Below, one piece after another: positions 8,361 through 16,817 of a DNA stretch of 64,000 nt. The notes under the pieces are model-generated. The model made no database searches. It saw only the letters and a program-made list of their open reading frames with translations, and was not told the origin of the DNA. The position numbers and the translations under genes were made by a program. The stretch comes from Paenibacillus nanensis (GTDB lineage: Bacteria > Bacillota > Bacilli > Paenibacillales > Paenibacillaceae): assembly GCF_003583765.1 (NCBI RefSeq), contig NZ_QXQA01000008.1, positions 124,001 to 188,000 on the forward strand. Direction: 5' to 3'. How positions within the stretch are numbered: position 1 is the stretch's first letter; each line of letters begins with the position of its first letter.

Positions 8361-10316
8361 ATGAAGCGTTTAACGATAGGCTTGTTTGCCCATGTGGATG
8401 CGGGCAAGACGACTTTTGCGGAGCAGCTGCTTTACCATACGAACAGCATCCGGTCCCGGGGGCGGGTGGATCATAAGGACGCCTTCCTGGACAGCCACGA
8501 CATCGAACGGGCAAGGGGCATTACGGTATTCGCCGATCAGGCGGTAATGGACTATAAAGACGACAGGTATTATTTGATCGACACGCCGGGGCACGTCGAC
8601 TTCTCTCCCGAGATGGAGCGGGCGATTCAAGTTATCGATTACGCCGTCGTGATTGTCAGCGCCGTGGAAGGCGTTCAAGGGCATACCGAGACGGTTTGGC
8701 AGCTGCTGCGCAAGCATCGGGTCCCGACATTCTTTTTCATAAACAAGACGGACCGGACCGGCGCGGACGTGAATCGAACCGAAGAGGAAATACGCCAGCA
8801 ATTGACCGGGGACATCTGTTCGATCACGGATAGCTTTGCGGACGGTAGGGTCGGCGAGGCGCTGCGGGAGGTTATGGCCGAGCGGGACGAGGCTTTGCTG
8901 GACGCGTTCTTGGAGGGGAGAGACGACCCGGGCTTTTGGCTTCGATCCTTAAAAGAGATGGTTCAGGAGAGCCGGCTCTTCCCTTGCGCCCACGGCTCCG
9001 CCTTGCAGGATACCGGTGTTATCGAATTTCTGAAACAATTGCATCTGCTCACAACGGCTTCTTACGATGAGTCCGCACCGTTCGGCGGGCGTATCTATAA
9101 AATCCGCCATGACGCAAACGGCGCTAGGCTGACGTTCATAAAAGCGCTTAGCGGCAGGCTGAAGGTTCGGGAGCAGCTTGTCTATGAGGGCGGCGGGGCG
9201 CCATACGACGAGAAGATTACGCGGATCTATTTGTTCAACGGTGTCAAAGCGCAGCCGGCGGATCAGGTGGCCGCAGGCGATTTATTCGCGGTGACCGGCT
9301 TGTCTGCGGCTGAAGCCGGACAAGGCTTGGGGCTGTATGCCGATAAGCTCGCTTACGAAGCGGAGCCGACTCTGCAATCGAAGGTGGAATTCGACGGCTC
9401 GCTTCACGTACAGCAAGTGCTTGGCGCGTTCCGCATTCTGAACGCGGAGGATCCGTCGCTTAATGTCGTCTGGAACGAGAGTCTGCAGGAGATTCACATT
9501 CGCGTCATGGGGCTGATTCAGCTGGAAGTGCTGGAGGAATTAGTGAAGGAGCGTTTCGGTTTCGCAGTCTCGTTCGGCCAGCCGGAAATTTTATATAAAG
9601 AAACGATCCAGTCTGCTGTGACGGGGTACGGACACTTCGAGCCGCTTCGGCATTATGCGGAGGTCCATCTGCTGCTGGAGCCCGGGGAGCGGGGAAGCGG
9701 CATTCAATTTTTTAGCGCTTGTCATCCGGATGACTTAGGCTACAGCTATCAAAATCTGGTTCGGACGCATCTATTCGAACGCGAGCATCACGGGCTGCTT
9801 ACGGGCATGCCGGTCACGGACATGAAGATTACGCTGATTAGAGGGGCCGCGCATAACGAGCATACGCATGGCGGCGATTTTCGCGAGGCAACGTTTCGCG
9901 CGCTGAGGCAAGGGCTGGAGAAGGCGGACAACGTGCTGCTCGAGCCTTACTATGACTTCAAAATTAAGGCGGGCATCGACGAGATGGGCAGAGTGCTGTC
10001 CGATATACAGCGGGCATCCGGCACCTTCGAGCCCCCGCAGACAATAGGCGCCCACGCGCTCATTACGGGAAGAGTTCCTGTGTCGACGTTCATGAATTAC
10101 AGCACGGAGTTTGCGTCCTTCACGCATGGACGAGGCAGCATCCGCTGCACGTTCGGCGGCTACGACAGGTGCCATAACGCGCAGGAGGTCATCGAACGAA
10201 AGGGCTACAACAAGGACGCCGACCCTCTCTACACATCCTCCTCGATTTTTTGCGCCAAAGGAGCGGGCTACTCGGTGCCATGGGACGAAGCGGAGGCCAA
10301 GATGCATCTGCTCTAG
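8361..10316 (+). CDS. EF-G/TetM-like ribosome-protection GTPase
   Basis: A 651-residue translational GTPase of the TetM/TetW/OtrA group, thought to act on the ribosome. GTP-binding motifs are complete: AHVDAGKTT (residues 10-18), RGIT (about 53), DTPGH (about 74), NKTD (about 129) and a GSAL loop. Length equals that of ribosomal protection proteins and is shorter than EF-G. The domain IV tip region reads HNEHTHGGDFREATFRAL, unlike the YSPVSTPADF loop that TetM uses to displace tetracycline. It may therefore protect against another drug, or serve as a stress translation factor. It follows the double MerR regulator on the same strand and ends at a strong terminator. Confidence 0.87.
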   Translation: MKRLTIGLFAHVDAGKTTFAEQLLYHTNSIRSRGRVDHKDAFLDSHDIERARGITVFADQAVMDYKDDRYYLIDTPGHVDFSPEMERAIQVIDYAVVIVSAVEGVQGHTETVWQLLRKHRVPTFFFINKTDRTGADVNRTEEEIRQQLTGDICSITDSFADGRVGEALREVMAERDEALLDAFLEGRDDPGFWLRSLKEMVQESRLFPCAHGSALQDTGVIEFLKQLHLLTTASYDESAPFGGRIYKIRHDANGARLTFIKALSGRLKVREQLVYEGGGAPYDEKITRIYLFNGVKAQPADQVAAGDLFAVTGLSAAEAGQGLGLYADKLAYEAEPTLQSKVEFDGSLHVQQVLGAFRILNAEDPSLNVVWNESLQEIHIRVMGLIQLEVLEELVKERFGFAVSFGQPEILYKETIQSAVTGYGHFEPLRHYAEVHLLLEPGERGSGIQFFSACHPDDLGYSYQNLVRTHLFEREHHGLLTGMPVTDMKITLIRGAAHNEHTHGGDFREATFRALRQGLEKADNVLLEPYYDFKIKAGIDEMGRVLSDIQRASGTFEPPQTIGAHALITGRVPVSTFMNYSTEFASFTHGRGSIRCTFGGYDRCHNAQEVIERKGYNKDADPLYTSSSIFCAKGAGYSVPWDEAEAKMHLL

Positions 10317-10342
10317 GGCAGGGTCAGACCCCGATAGAGGAA

Positions 10343-10395
10343 GAGGCTGTCGCCATAAGCGGAAACGCTCTGCTTTGGAGACAGCCTCGTTTTTG
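10343..10395 (+). terminator. Intrinsic terminator after the TetM-like gene
   Basis: Stem GAGGCTGTC (10343-10351) with GACAGCCTC (10380-10388), an internal AGCGGAAACGCT hairpin in the loop, then GTTTTTG. Confidence 0.85.
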
Positions 10396-10403
10396 TTGCA
10401 TGC

Positions 10404-10850
10404 CTATACAGCGTCCTGCCAGACGTTGAACTTGTTTCCGTCCGGATCTTTAAATGTAAACTGCAGCCCGCAGCTGCCCTGGTCAACGAGCGGCGCGACT
10501 TCGGCGCCTTGTTCGCGAAGCCGTTTGTGAAGCTCGACAATGTTCTCGGTCTCAAAGGTGAGGGAGAACATTTCATAATTATCCCCGTCCCACTGGCTGG
10601 TTCTGAAGTTCGCGGTTTTCCTCTCGGCCGTTTCGAGCAAGAACAGCCACTGTCCGTCCCCGAGAATAAGAATGGCGCCGTCGGGCTCCCGCTTTCTTAC
10701 GGTTAATCCGAACATCTCCTCATACCAGTTTACAGCGGCTTGCAGATTCGAGACGGGCAAGTAGTTGCAATGGACCTTCTTCAGTAAGGGCTTTTGCGAT
10801 ACCTGCTTCTGATGATCATGTAATGCTGCTTGTTGTTCGTGTTCCGACAT
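10404..10850 (-). CDS. VOC (glyoxalase/bleomycin-resistance) family protein
   Basis: A 148-residue protein: a charged, Gln-rich head of about 28 residues, then one VOC domain (about 29-147) with the beta-alpha-beta-beta-beta pattern, beginning LKKVHCNYLPVSN and ending FKDPDGNKFNVWQ. VOC proteins bind a metal and a small molecule or act as drug-binding proteins; one possible metal ligand is the early His, but the set is not clear. It lies 82 bases downstream of, and on the same strand as, a sigma factor gene whose C-terminal domain is similar to it (both share LK....YLPV near the domain start). ATG 10850 is eight bases after AAAGGTGG. Confidence 0.88.
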   Translation of the reverse strand: MSEHEQQAALHDHQKQVSQKPLLKKVHCNYLPVSNLQAAVNWYEEMFGLTVRKREPDGAILILGDGQWLFLLETAERKTANFRTSQWDGDNYEMFSLTFETENIVELHKRLREQGAEVAPLVDQGSCGLQFTFKDPDGNKFNVWQDAV

Positions 10851-10932
10851 GGCGTATTCCACCTTTCGATTGTTGGTATTCCGGTATATAGACGATTCCT
10901 ATTCATCAAATCCGTCGCGAGCGTAAAAAATT

Positions 10933-11865
10933 TTATTGAGGCTCTACGGCGTAATATTTGTTAAAGTCTGGGTCGTAAAAAGCAAACAGCCTGCCGAACA
11001 AATCGTCCTTCTCAATGGGCTCGGTTCTTACGCCGCCGCTTTTCAAGCGATGCCATAAAGCATCGAGACCCGATACGGAGAACGTTAAGAGGGGAATGGG
11101 TTTGGGCGAATGCGCGCTGCATTCCAGCAAGTATAACTCATGACCGGACTCCAGCAGCAAATGGCCATGCGGGCTCCTTCTCAACTGGAAATGCGTGGTG
11201 AACCAATCGGTTGTCTGCCGTTTGTCCGTGACGGGGAGGTAGAAATGTCCCATCCGCTTCAATACTTGCTCGGAGACCTTCCGCTCAAACGCTTGGCCCA
11301 ACCGGTAAGGGCGGAAGTAAGCCTCGAAATCCCCGGCGAGATGGAGCCTAAGCATGTCTCTTGCGCGCCGGATGCGGCTTTCCACGGCCGATACAGACAA
11401 ATTCAGAAATCGGCTGATCTCCTTCATCGGCCAGTCGCTTAAATAATAAAGGACAACAGCCGTTTTGCTGGTTTCCTCCAAGGACTGCAAAGCCCGCCGC
11501 AGCGAATCTTGAACGACATGCTGGTCCAGCCAGAATTGAACGTTGTCCGTCTCTTGATGGAGCGTTTCGTTAAACGGGAGAGCGGGCTTCTTCCTTTTGG
11601 CCATATCAAGGCTGGTCCGATAGGCAATGGCATAAAGCCAGCTGCCGAGGCGAGCCGGGTCTTTCAGGGTATGCAGGCTCGTGTAGCCCTTCACAAAGGC
11701 TTCCTGCGCAGCATCCTGCGCTTCGTGAAAATCCCCTAACACGCTATAGGCAACCGATAGCAGGGCGTTCGAGTAACGCAGAACGATCATTCGGAACGCC
11801 TCGAAGTCGCCGTTCTGCGCATCCAGTACCAGCCGGTCATCGGGCTGGTGTCGATCATCCGTCAT
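10933..11865 (-). CDS. ECF sigma factor fused to a C-terminal VOC domain
   Basis: A 310-residue chain in two parts. Residues 20-86 are sigma region 2 (typical LGDFHEAQDAAQEAFVKGY) and 122-176 sigma region 4 (MKEISRFLNLSVSAVESRIRRARD). After a linker, residues about 201-310 form a VOC domain (MGHFYLPVTDKRQTTDWF to FAFYDPDFNKYYAVEP). The VOC part resembles the separate VOC protein encoded just downstream. No anti-sigma gene is near; the appended domain probably takes that role, as accessory C-terminal domains do in other ECF groups, perhaps by binding a ligand or the neighbour protein. The start is ATG 11865 after GGACGG; an upstream TTG at 11895 is possible. Confidence 0.9.
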   Translation of the reverse strand: MTDDRHQPDDRLVLDAQNGDFEAFRMIVLRYSNALLSVAYSVLGDFHEAQDAAQEAFVKGYTSLHTLKDPARLGSWLYAIAYRTSLDMAKRKKPALPFNETLHQETDNVQFWLDQHVVQDSLRRALQSLEETSKTAVVLYYLSDWPMKEISRFLNLSVSAVESRIRRARDMLRLHLAGDFEAYFRPYRLGQAFERKVSEQVLKRMGHFYLPVTDKRQTTDWFTTHFQLRRSPHGHLLLESGHELYLLECSAHSPKPIPLLTFSVSGLDALWHRLKSGGVRTEPIEKDDLFGRLFAFYDPDFNKYYAVEPQ

Positions 11866-12037
11866 TGTGCAGCACCGTCCATTATCAAGCTTCAAGTCCG
11901 ATTCTTTTTTGCCCTAACTATTCGACCATTTGCGAGGAAATCCTTTCATGCGGCAATTTAACGGGATGGGAGGCTTGCCAATAATCGATTATAATAGTGC
12001 TCAAAGCGCAAGCTTCCAAAGGAAAAGGAGTAAACCG

Positions 12038-12781
12038 ATGCAGGTGCTGTATGAGGATAAGAACGAAGATTTGGGCCCGGTCGTCGTCTATGAAACGTCT
12101 CGAATCGACGGGGAAGCCGGCGCATTCCGCGTTCTCGCTTTTTCGGACGGAGCCGCGCAAGGCGTACTCGATCTCGACAATCCGGACCGCATTGTATTTG
12201 AATACCCCCGAGCCATTCTCCATCTCATGGAGATAAATATTCCGGACTATCACGACGTTTATATCATCGGTCTAGGCATCGGCATCCTCCCCGCAAAGCT
12301 TCATGATCGGCGGGTGAAGGTGGCGGAGATCGATCCAAGGGTAAGGGAGCTGAGCAGCCGTTACTTTGGATATTCGAGGGCGAATGTGGATGTCGGCGAT
12401 GGGCGGCAATTGCTGGAGATGGAGCCAAGCGGCGTTTATGATTTTGTGGTAGTCGACGCGTTTACGGAGAAGGATGCGCCTCCGGCTCACTTGCTTGCCG
12501 AGAGCTTCTTCCAACAATGCGGCGACAAGCTGAACGAGCGGGGCGGGCTCATTATGAATGTGTTCGGCCGCGGGTCGTCCGATCCATTAATCGGAGCCGT
12601 TCACACCACGCTGCAGGCCGTGTTTCCTTATACCTCATGCTTTCAGCTGCCCCAGACGGGCGCGGCGGATAAAAGAAATATTCTGCTCATGGGAGCGCGG
12701 CAGCCGATTGGTTTTCGGGAGAAGGACATGGCCGGTTTCGTTAGGTTTCAGCCGGAACCGGGCTTTATAATCCGAGATTGA
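12038..12781 (+). CDS. Spermidine-synthase-like methyltransferase-fold protein
   Basis: A 247-residue protein with the SAM/spermidine-synthase Rossmann fold. The nucleotide-binding loop reads VYIIGLGIGILPAKL, followed by the acidic strand end VAEIDPRVRELS, and DVGDGRQLL and FVVVDAFTEKDAPP further on. These match the family of stand-alone SpeE-like proteins rather than a proven polyamine synthase: the conserved tetrapeptide for aminopropyl transfer could not be confirmed. The start at 12038 is seven bases after AAAAGGAG; upstream in-frame ATGs have no site. It stands alone, divergent from the sigma-VOC gene. Confidence 0.83.
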   Translation: MQVLYEDKNEDLGPVVVYETSRIDGEAGAFRVLAFSDGAAQGVLDLDNPDRIVFEYPRAILHLMEINIPDYHDVYIIGLGIGILPAKLHDRRVKVAEIDPRVRELSSRYFGYSRANVDVGDGRQLLEMEPSGVYDFVVVDAFTEKDAPPAHLLAESFFQQCGDKLNERGGLIMNVFGRGSSDPLIGAVHTTLQAVFPYTSCFQLPQTGAADKRNILLMGARQPIGFREKDMAGFVRFQPEPGFIIRD

Positions 12782-12793
12782 GGCGGTAAAGTA

Positions 12794-12823
12794 TTGCTTA
12801 AGCGGTAATCGTTGTAGTATAAT
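12794..12823 (+). promoter_or_regulatory. Sigma-A promoter of the ABC-F leader
   Basis: TTGCTT (12794-12799) and a consensus TATAAT (12818-12823) are 18 bases apart. The transcript would start near 12830 and include the short ORF at 12859 and the terminator at 13024 before the ABC-F gene. Confidence 0.75.
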
Positions 12824-12858
12824 TTTGGTTAATGTATGCATAGGGAGGTGAAGGTAGG

Positions 12859-13002
12859 ATGAATCGAGAGTCTGTGAATCAACAAGTGAGCCGGCTGCCC
12901 ATCGCGATGGCTGGCATCGTTCATGGTTTTGCGAAAGACGGGAGAAGTCTGTCCATTTTTAACCATACGATTTCACAACTCGCGAAAAGGCTCCTACCTT
13001 AA
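12859..13002 (+). CDS. 47-codon leader ORF of the ABC-F gene
   Basis: ATG 12859 follows GGGAGGTGAAGGTAGG, a very strong ribosome binding site, and the frame is open for 47 codons to TAA 13000-13002. The peptide begins MNRESVNQQVSRLP and ends LAKRLLP; it has no clear domain, signal or membrane segment. A promoter lies just upstream and an intrinsic terminator just downstream. This arrangement fits an upstream ORF whose translation controls the ABC-F gene. Its last codons (CTCCTACCTTAA and CC) can pair with the left arm of the terminator. It could instead be an independent small protein gene. Confidence 0.65.
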   Translation: MNRESVNQQVSRLPIAMAGIVHGFAKDGRSLSIFNHTISQLAKRLLP

Positions 13003-13023
13003 CCTGAACGGATCGAATCGGAT

Positions 13024-13057
13024 AAGGCGTAGGGAATTTTCCCTGCGCCTTTTTTTG
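13024..13057 (+). terminator. Terminator between leader ORF and ABC-F gene (probable attenuator)
   Basis: Eleven-base stem AAGGCGTAGGG with CCCTGCGCCTT, six-base loop, then a run of T. It ends about 40 bases before the ABC-F start codon, so most transcripts from the promoter at 12794 should stop here unless it is prevented from forming. A competing pairing exists between CCTACCTTAACC at 12994-13005 and the stretch GGATAAGGCGTAGG at 13020-13033, with bulges. Confidence 0.85.
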
Positions 13058-13099
13058 TTGACCTAAGAAGGGTGGAGCCTCGAATTAGGAGGAACCTTC

Positions 13100-15019
13100 A
13101 TGTTAACGATAAATTGTCAAAACGTAAAAAAATATAATGCCGCCCAGCTTGTCCTGGAAAACGTAACCTTTGAGCTGCATCATGGAGAGAAGGCGGGGCT
13201 TGTCGGCCGCAACGGCTGCGGCAAGACAACGCTGCTGCGGATGATCGCCAAGCTGGATCATCCCGACGAGGGTATGCTGGCTATCCGCAGAAATGCGCAA
13301 ATCGGCTATCTCCGGCAAATACCGAGGCCGGAAGAAGGAATCACGGTCCGGGAGATGCTGCTCCTAGGCTTCCGTGAATTGCTCGACTGCCAGGAACGGA
13401 TGGCGGCGCTCGAAACCGCGATGTCAGCTCAAGATTTGGAGCCGGATAGGCTGGAGGCCCTGCTTGCGGAGTATGCCAAGCTGCAAGAACGCTTCGAGCG
13501 GGACGGGGGCTATGAGCTGGACGCCCGAGTCGACCAGGTGGCCGAAGGCTTGCGTATCCCCCGCGAATGGTATAACCGGGCGTACGACTCGTTGTCCGGA
13601 GGGGAGAAGACGAAGGTCGGCCTCGCTTCGGAGCTTCTGCGGGAGCCCGAGCTGCTGCTGCTTGACGAGCCGACGAATCATCTCGATATGGCGGCAGTAG
13701 AGTGGCTGGAGGAGTTTTTAAGGAAATACGCGGGGGCCTGTCTAATCGTCTCCCATGACCGTTATTTTCTGGATCAGGTCGTCACGAAGATTATTGAGCT
13801 GGAGGACGGAGAATCAACCGTGTTCCACGCGAATTATACCCGCTATGCGAAAGAGAAGGAGGAGCTGATCCTTCGACAGTTTGCGGAATACCAAGAGCAG
13901 CAGAAGCAGATCAAAAAAATGCGGGAGACGATCAAGCAGCTGATGGAATGGGGGAGAATCGGCGATAACGGCAAGTTCTTCCGCAGGGCGGCGAGCATGC
14001 AGAAAGCGCTCGACCGGATGGAGAAGGTGAAGCGTCCCGCGGTAAACCGCAAGGAGTCCGATTTCGATCTGCTTCCTTCCGAGCGGTCAGGGAAGCAGGT
14101 TGTCGTCTTCGAGGGTGTGAAGAAGCGGTACGGGTCGAGAACGATTTTGGACGGTGTGACGGGAGAGCTGCTCTATGGCGAGAAAGTGATGCTCGTCGGG
14201 CATAACGGCTCCGGCAAGTCGACTCTTCTGAAGCTCATTTTAGGCGAGGCGCCCGCGGATGGAGGAGAGGTGAAGCTCGGCTCCAGAGTCGATGTCGGTT
14301 ATCTCGCCCAGCAGCAGCTCCCGGACGACCCGGAACAGTCCGTATTGGACTACTACCGGGGAGAAGCGGGCATGGAGGAGGGCGAAGCCCGGAATCGGCT
14401 GGCGGCGTACCTCTTCTATGGCGCGGACGTGTTCAAGCCCGTTCGGATGCTCTCCGGGGGGGAATGGACGCGCTTAAGACTGGCGCTGCTCGTGCATAAG
14501 AAGCCGAATTTGCTCATCCTGGACGAACCGACGAATCATATGGACATCGCGTCGAGGGAGGCGCTCGAGGAGGCGCTGGAGGATTATCCGGGCACCATTC
14601 TTATCGTGACGCACGACAGGTATCTCATTAACCGGCTCGCGCAAAAAATATGGGAGCTCGACCGGGGGCGTCTATCGGTCTATCTGGGCAACTTTGACGC
14701 CTATAAAGCGGAAAGCGGACGGAGAAGGGCGCAGGATGCGGCGGGCGATTCGGAGCGGAGCCCCAAATTGCGGCCTGCGCCGAATCGTGAGCCTTCGGTT
14801 CCCGCACAATCCGGGAAGGCATTGCGGAGCAGCGAGAAGCTTGAAGCGGAAATCGGAGCGACGGAGCAGCGGCTGGCAGAGCTTGACGCCGCGCTTGCCG
14901 AGCTGGAGCATGGTGCGGAAACCGCGCTTCAAATCGAGAGCAAGTGGGCGGAGAGGGAGGCTCTCCGAGAGCATCTGGACCGGCTGATCGAACGCTGGAT
15001 GGAGGAGCAGGGCGAATAG
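13100..15019 (+). CDS. ABC-F family ATPase, probable ribosome-protection type
   Basis: A soluble 639-residue protein with two ABC domains and no membrane part. Domain 1: Walker A GRNGCGKTT (about 36-44), signature LSGGEKT, Walker B LLLLDEPTNHLD. Domain 2: GHNGSGKST, LSGGEWT, LLILDEPTNHMD. Between them is a charged helical linker (about 245-325) that reaches into the ribosome in this family, and residues 540-639 form a charged coiled coil. ABC-F proteins of this kind rescue stalled ribosomes or dislodge peptidyl-transferase-centre antibiotics; which one cannot be read from sequence alone. Start ATG 13100 follows AGGAGGAACCTTC. The upstream leader ORF and terminator point to drug-inducible expression. 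Confidence 0.92.
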   Translation: MLTINCQNVKKYNAAQLVLENVTFELHHGEKAGLVGRNGCGKTTLLRMIAKLDHPDEGMLAIRRNAQIGYLRQIPRPEEGITVREMLLLGFRELLDCQERMAALETAMSAQDLEPDRLEALLAEYAKLQERFERDGGYELDARVDQVAEGLRIPREWYNRAYDSLSGGEKTKVGLASELLREPELLLLDEPTNHLDMAAVEWLEEFLRKYAGACLIVSHDRYFLDQVVTKIIELEDGESTVFHANYTRYAKEKEELILRQFAEYQEQQKQIKKMRETIKQLMEWGRIGDNGKFFRRAASMQKALDRMEKVKRPAVNRKESDFDLLPSERSGKQVVVFEGVKKRYGSRTILDGVTGELLYGEKVMLVGHNGSGKSTLLKLILGEAPADGGEVKLGSRVDVGYLAQQQLPDDPEQSVLDYYRGEAGMEEGEARNRLAAYLFYGADVFKPVRMLSGGEWTRLRLALLVHKKPNLLILDEPTNHMDIASREALEEALEDYPGTILIVTHDRYLINRLAQKIWELDRGRLSVYLGNFDAYKAESGRRRAQDAAGDSERSPKLRPAPNREPSVPAQSGKALRSSEKLEAEIGATEQRLAELDAALAELEHGAETALQIESKWAEREALREHLDRLIERWMEEQGE

Positions 15020-15022
15020 ATA

Positions 15023-15049
15023 GAGGGAGCGAATGCTCCCTCTTTTTTT
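15023..15049 (+). terminator. Intrinsic terminator after the ABC-F gene
   Basis: Perfect stem GAGGGAGC with GCTCCCTC, GAAT loop, followed by seven T. Confidence 0.9.
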
Positions 15050-15072
15050 ACCCTTGTCATCGACCTAAAAGC

Positions 15073-16128
15073 TTATTGAAGGTGTTCCTCTACTGGAATA
15101 ACGGCGTCAAAAAACTCGACCGATGCAATTTCTTTATCTTTTATAATAGGGGTAAAGGTTTTGATAATCGTTATGCTGTTGCTTAAAAAGTCCGCTCGGT
15201 TCATCCCCGTGAAAATCGTTGTCGTTTCCGATGTTCCATCCTGGTAGTGGATCGTAATCGGATACCCGTCCGAAGTCTCATTCGGTCCAATTTCTTTCGA
15301 GGAATTTCTTGCAGCTTCAGAAATCGCTTTGGTATTCTCGCTGTTGACTTTTAAGGTGACGGAAATCGGCGAGATGGAAATCGAGGACAGTGTCGCCTCA
15401 TAGCCGTACAAGGATAGCTTTTGCTGCACGAGACGGGTGGCCGAGAGATCTTTATACTTCATGTCGAACTTGGTCTCCCATGAACCTGGAATGACCGTTT
15501 CGAATTTACCGGGATAGGCGTCGGCCGCTTCCAAATCGCTTACGCGCATCGTAACAGGACGGCCTGCGATAATGTTGTCCGACAAATAAGTTAAGACGAG
15601 GCTGATCTTATTGTCGTTTGCATTCTCATCATCCAATAAGGTGTAGTCGTATCCGGCGCTATTTGAACCTGGGTTACCGTGAAGCAAGGATAGCTGAAAC
15701 CGGTAACGATCGGCGTTTAATACCGTTCCTTCCGGTGCGGTGAAGTCCATTAAAATATAAATCAAGTTGCTGTCGCCGAGTATTTGCTTCACTTCAAGCG
15801 TTCCGTTCTCGTTGGCCGCCGTCTCGTCAACCACGTATGCGCCGTTTTCCAAATAAACCTCCTGCTCGCTATCCGCCGGGTTTAGAAAGCGCAAGAGCTT
15901 CCAGTCCAGTCCCATATAGGCTGCCGCATAGGCGGTTGTCGCCGCCATACAAACTATAATCAAAGCCGCGGTCATCACGGATCTTGCCTGTCTCCACGGC
16001 ATCGGCCTTCTTTGCCTAGAAGCAAGGGAATCGATCTTCGCGGCTAAGTCCCGAAATAATTTGTCCTTATGTGCTTTTTGGGGCTCCAGTGCTTTGAATA
16101 GCTCCTGGAGATGATTTTCCGTCACCAT
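15073..16128 (-). CDS. DUF4179-type membrane-anchored anti-sigma-like protein
   Basis: A 351-residue protein with a cytosolic head of about 47 residues, one membrane segment (about 48-70, ARSVMTAALIIVCMAATTAYAA) and a large extracellular beta-rich part. This is the layout of DUF4179 proteins, which are found next to ECF sigma genes and are thought to hold the sigma factor at the membrane. Its gene overlaps the end of the sigma gene at 16067-16621 by 62 bases. The ATG at 16128 has GGAGGG four bases upstream. The signal is unknown. The role as anti-sigma factor is inferred from gene order and topology. Confidence 0.83.
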   Translation of the reverse strand: MVTENHLQELFKALEPQKAHKDKLFRDLAAKIDSLASRQRRPMPWRQARSVMTAALIIVCMAATTAYAAAYMGLDWKLLRFLNPADSEQEVYLENGAYVVDETAANENGTLEVKQILGDSNLIYILMDFTAPEGTVLNADRYRFQLSLLHGNPGSNSAGYDYTLLDDENANDNKISLVLTYLSDNIIAGRPVTMRVSDLEAADAYPGKFETVIPGSWETKFDMKYKDLSATRLVQQKLSLYGYEATLSSISISPISVTLKVNSENTKAISEAARNSSKEIGPNETSDGYPITIHYQDGTSETTTIFTGMNRADFLSNSITIIKTFTPIIKDKEIASVEFFDAVIPVEEHLQ

Positions 16129-16621
16129 ACATCCCTCCTATGTCCATCCTCAGGCGCTCCCGGCCTTTCGCTAATTGCGTTTGTAACGTACTCTCTTTTC
16201 GGTCAAGTATTTGACTCATCTCTCTTATGGAGTAGCCCTCCATATAATAGAGATACAGAACCGTCTTATACTTCTCGGGGAGGCGGAGCAGCTTCTCCAG
16301 CACATCCCCCTGGTTCTCATCGTTATGCCAGTACGTTTTCTCCGGCAGAACGTCCATATCGACACGGCGCGATCTCCACCAGCTCTTTAATACATCTTTG
16401 CAGGTATTTCTGGCCGTCACAATGAGCCATGCTTTCTCATGCTCGCGGTCATGAAAGGCGCCGCCGTAATGGTATAGCTTCAAAAAAACGGATTGCACAG
16501 CATCGTCAGCATCAACCGTATTTTTTAAAAGGACGTAACATAACCGGTAAACCGTATCGATGTTCCTTTCATACATTTCCGTAAATTCGTGGTCGGTGCG
16601 TCTTAGAGATCGCTTGTCCAT
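16067..16621 (-). CDS. ECF-type sigma-70 factor
   Basis: A 184-residue extracytoplasmic-function sigma factor. Region 2 (about 20-85) contains RLCYVLLKNTVDADDAVQSVFLKLY and region 4 (about 110-160) contains LPEKYKTVLYLYYMEGYSIREMSQIL. The start at ATG 16621 follows TAGGAGGAGGTGG; earlier in-frame ATG codons lack a site. The 3' end overlaps the DUF4179 gene, which is its probable membrane regulator. Targets are unknown, and as is usual for the type it may activate its own operon. Confidence 0.92.
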   Translation of the reverse strand: MDKRSLRRTDHEFTEMYERNIDTVYRLCYVLLKNTVDADDAVQSVFLKLYHYGGAFHDREHEKAWLIVTARNTCKDVLKSWWRSRRVDMDVLPEKTYWHNDENQGDVLEKLLRLPEKYKTVLYLYYMEGYSIREMSQILDRKESTLQTQLAKGRERLRMDIGGMYGDGKSSPGAIQSTGAPKST

Positions 16622-16736
16622 TTTCCACCTCCTCCTACCTATAACACGATCCATATTAAAAAAATATCTCATAATAAACCGGTTTTAAAAATAGGGAGCA
16701 GGTGTGACGCATACCGGGAGAGCGATTCATAGAAAA

Positions 16737-16764
16737 TTGGGATTGAATAACAAATCATTATACT
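16737..16764 (+). promoter_or_regulatory. Possible promoter of the transglutaminase-like gene
   Basis: TTGGGA (16737-16742) and TATACT (16759-16764) with a 16-base spacer, in an AT-rich stretch about 55 bases before the start codon. The match is moderate only. Confidence 0.4.
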
Positions 16765-16817
16765 GCATAATTATACAAAATTCAGTATCCTACTACACTA
16801 TGAAGGGAAATAACGTC

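Noticed and set aside
8361..10316. Naming the GTPase tetM or fusA
   Set aside because: It is shorter than EF-G, and its domain IV loop differs from the tetracycline-displacing loop of TetM, so no gene symbol is justified.
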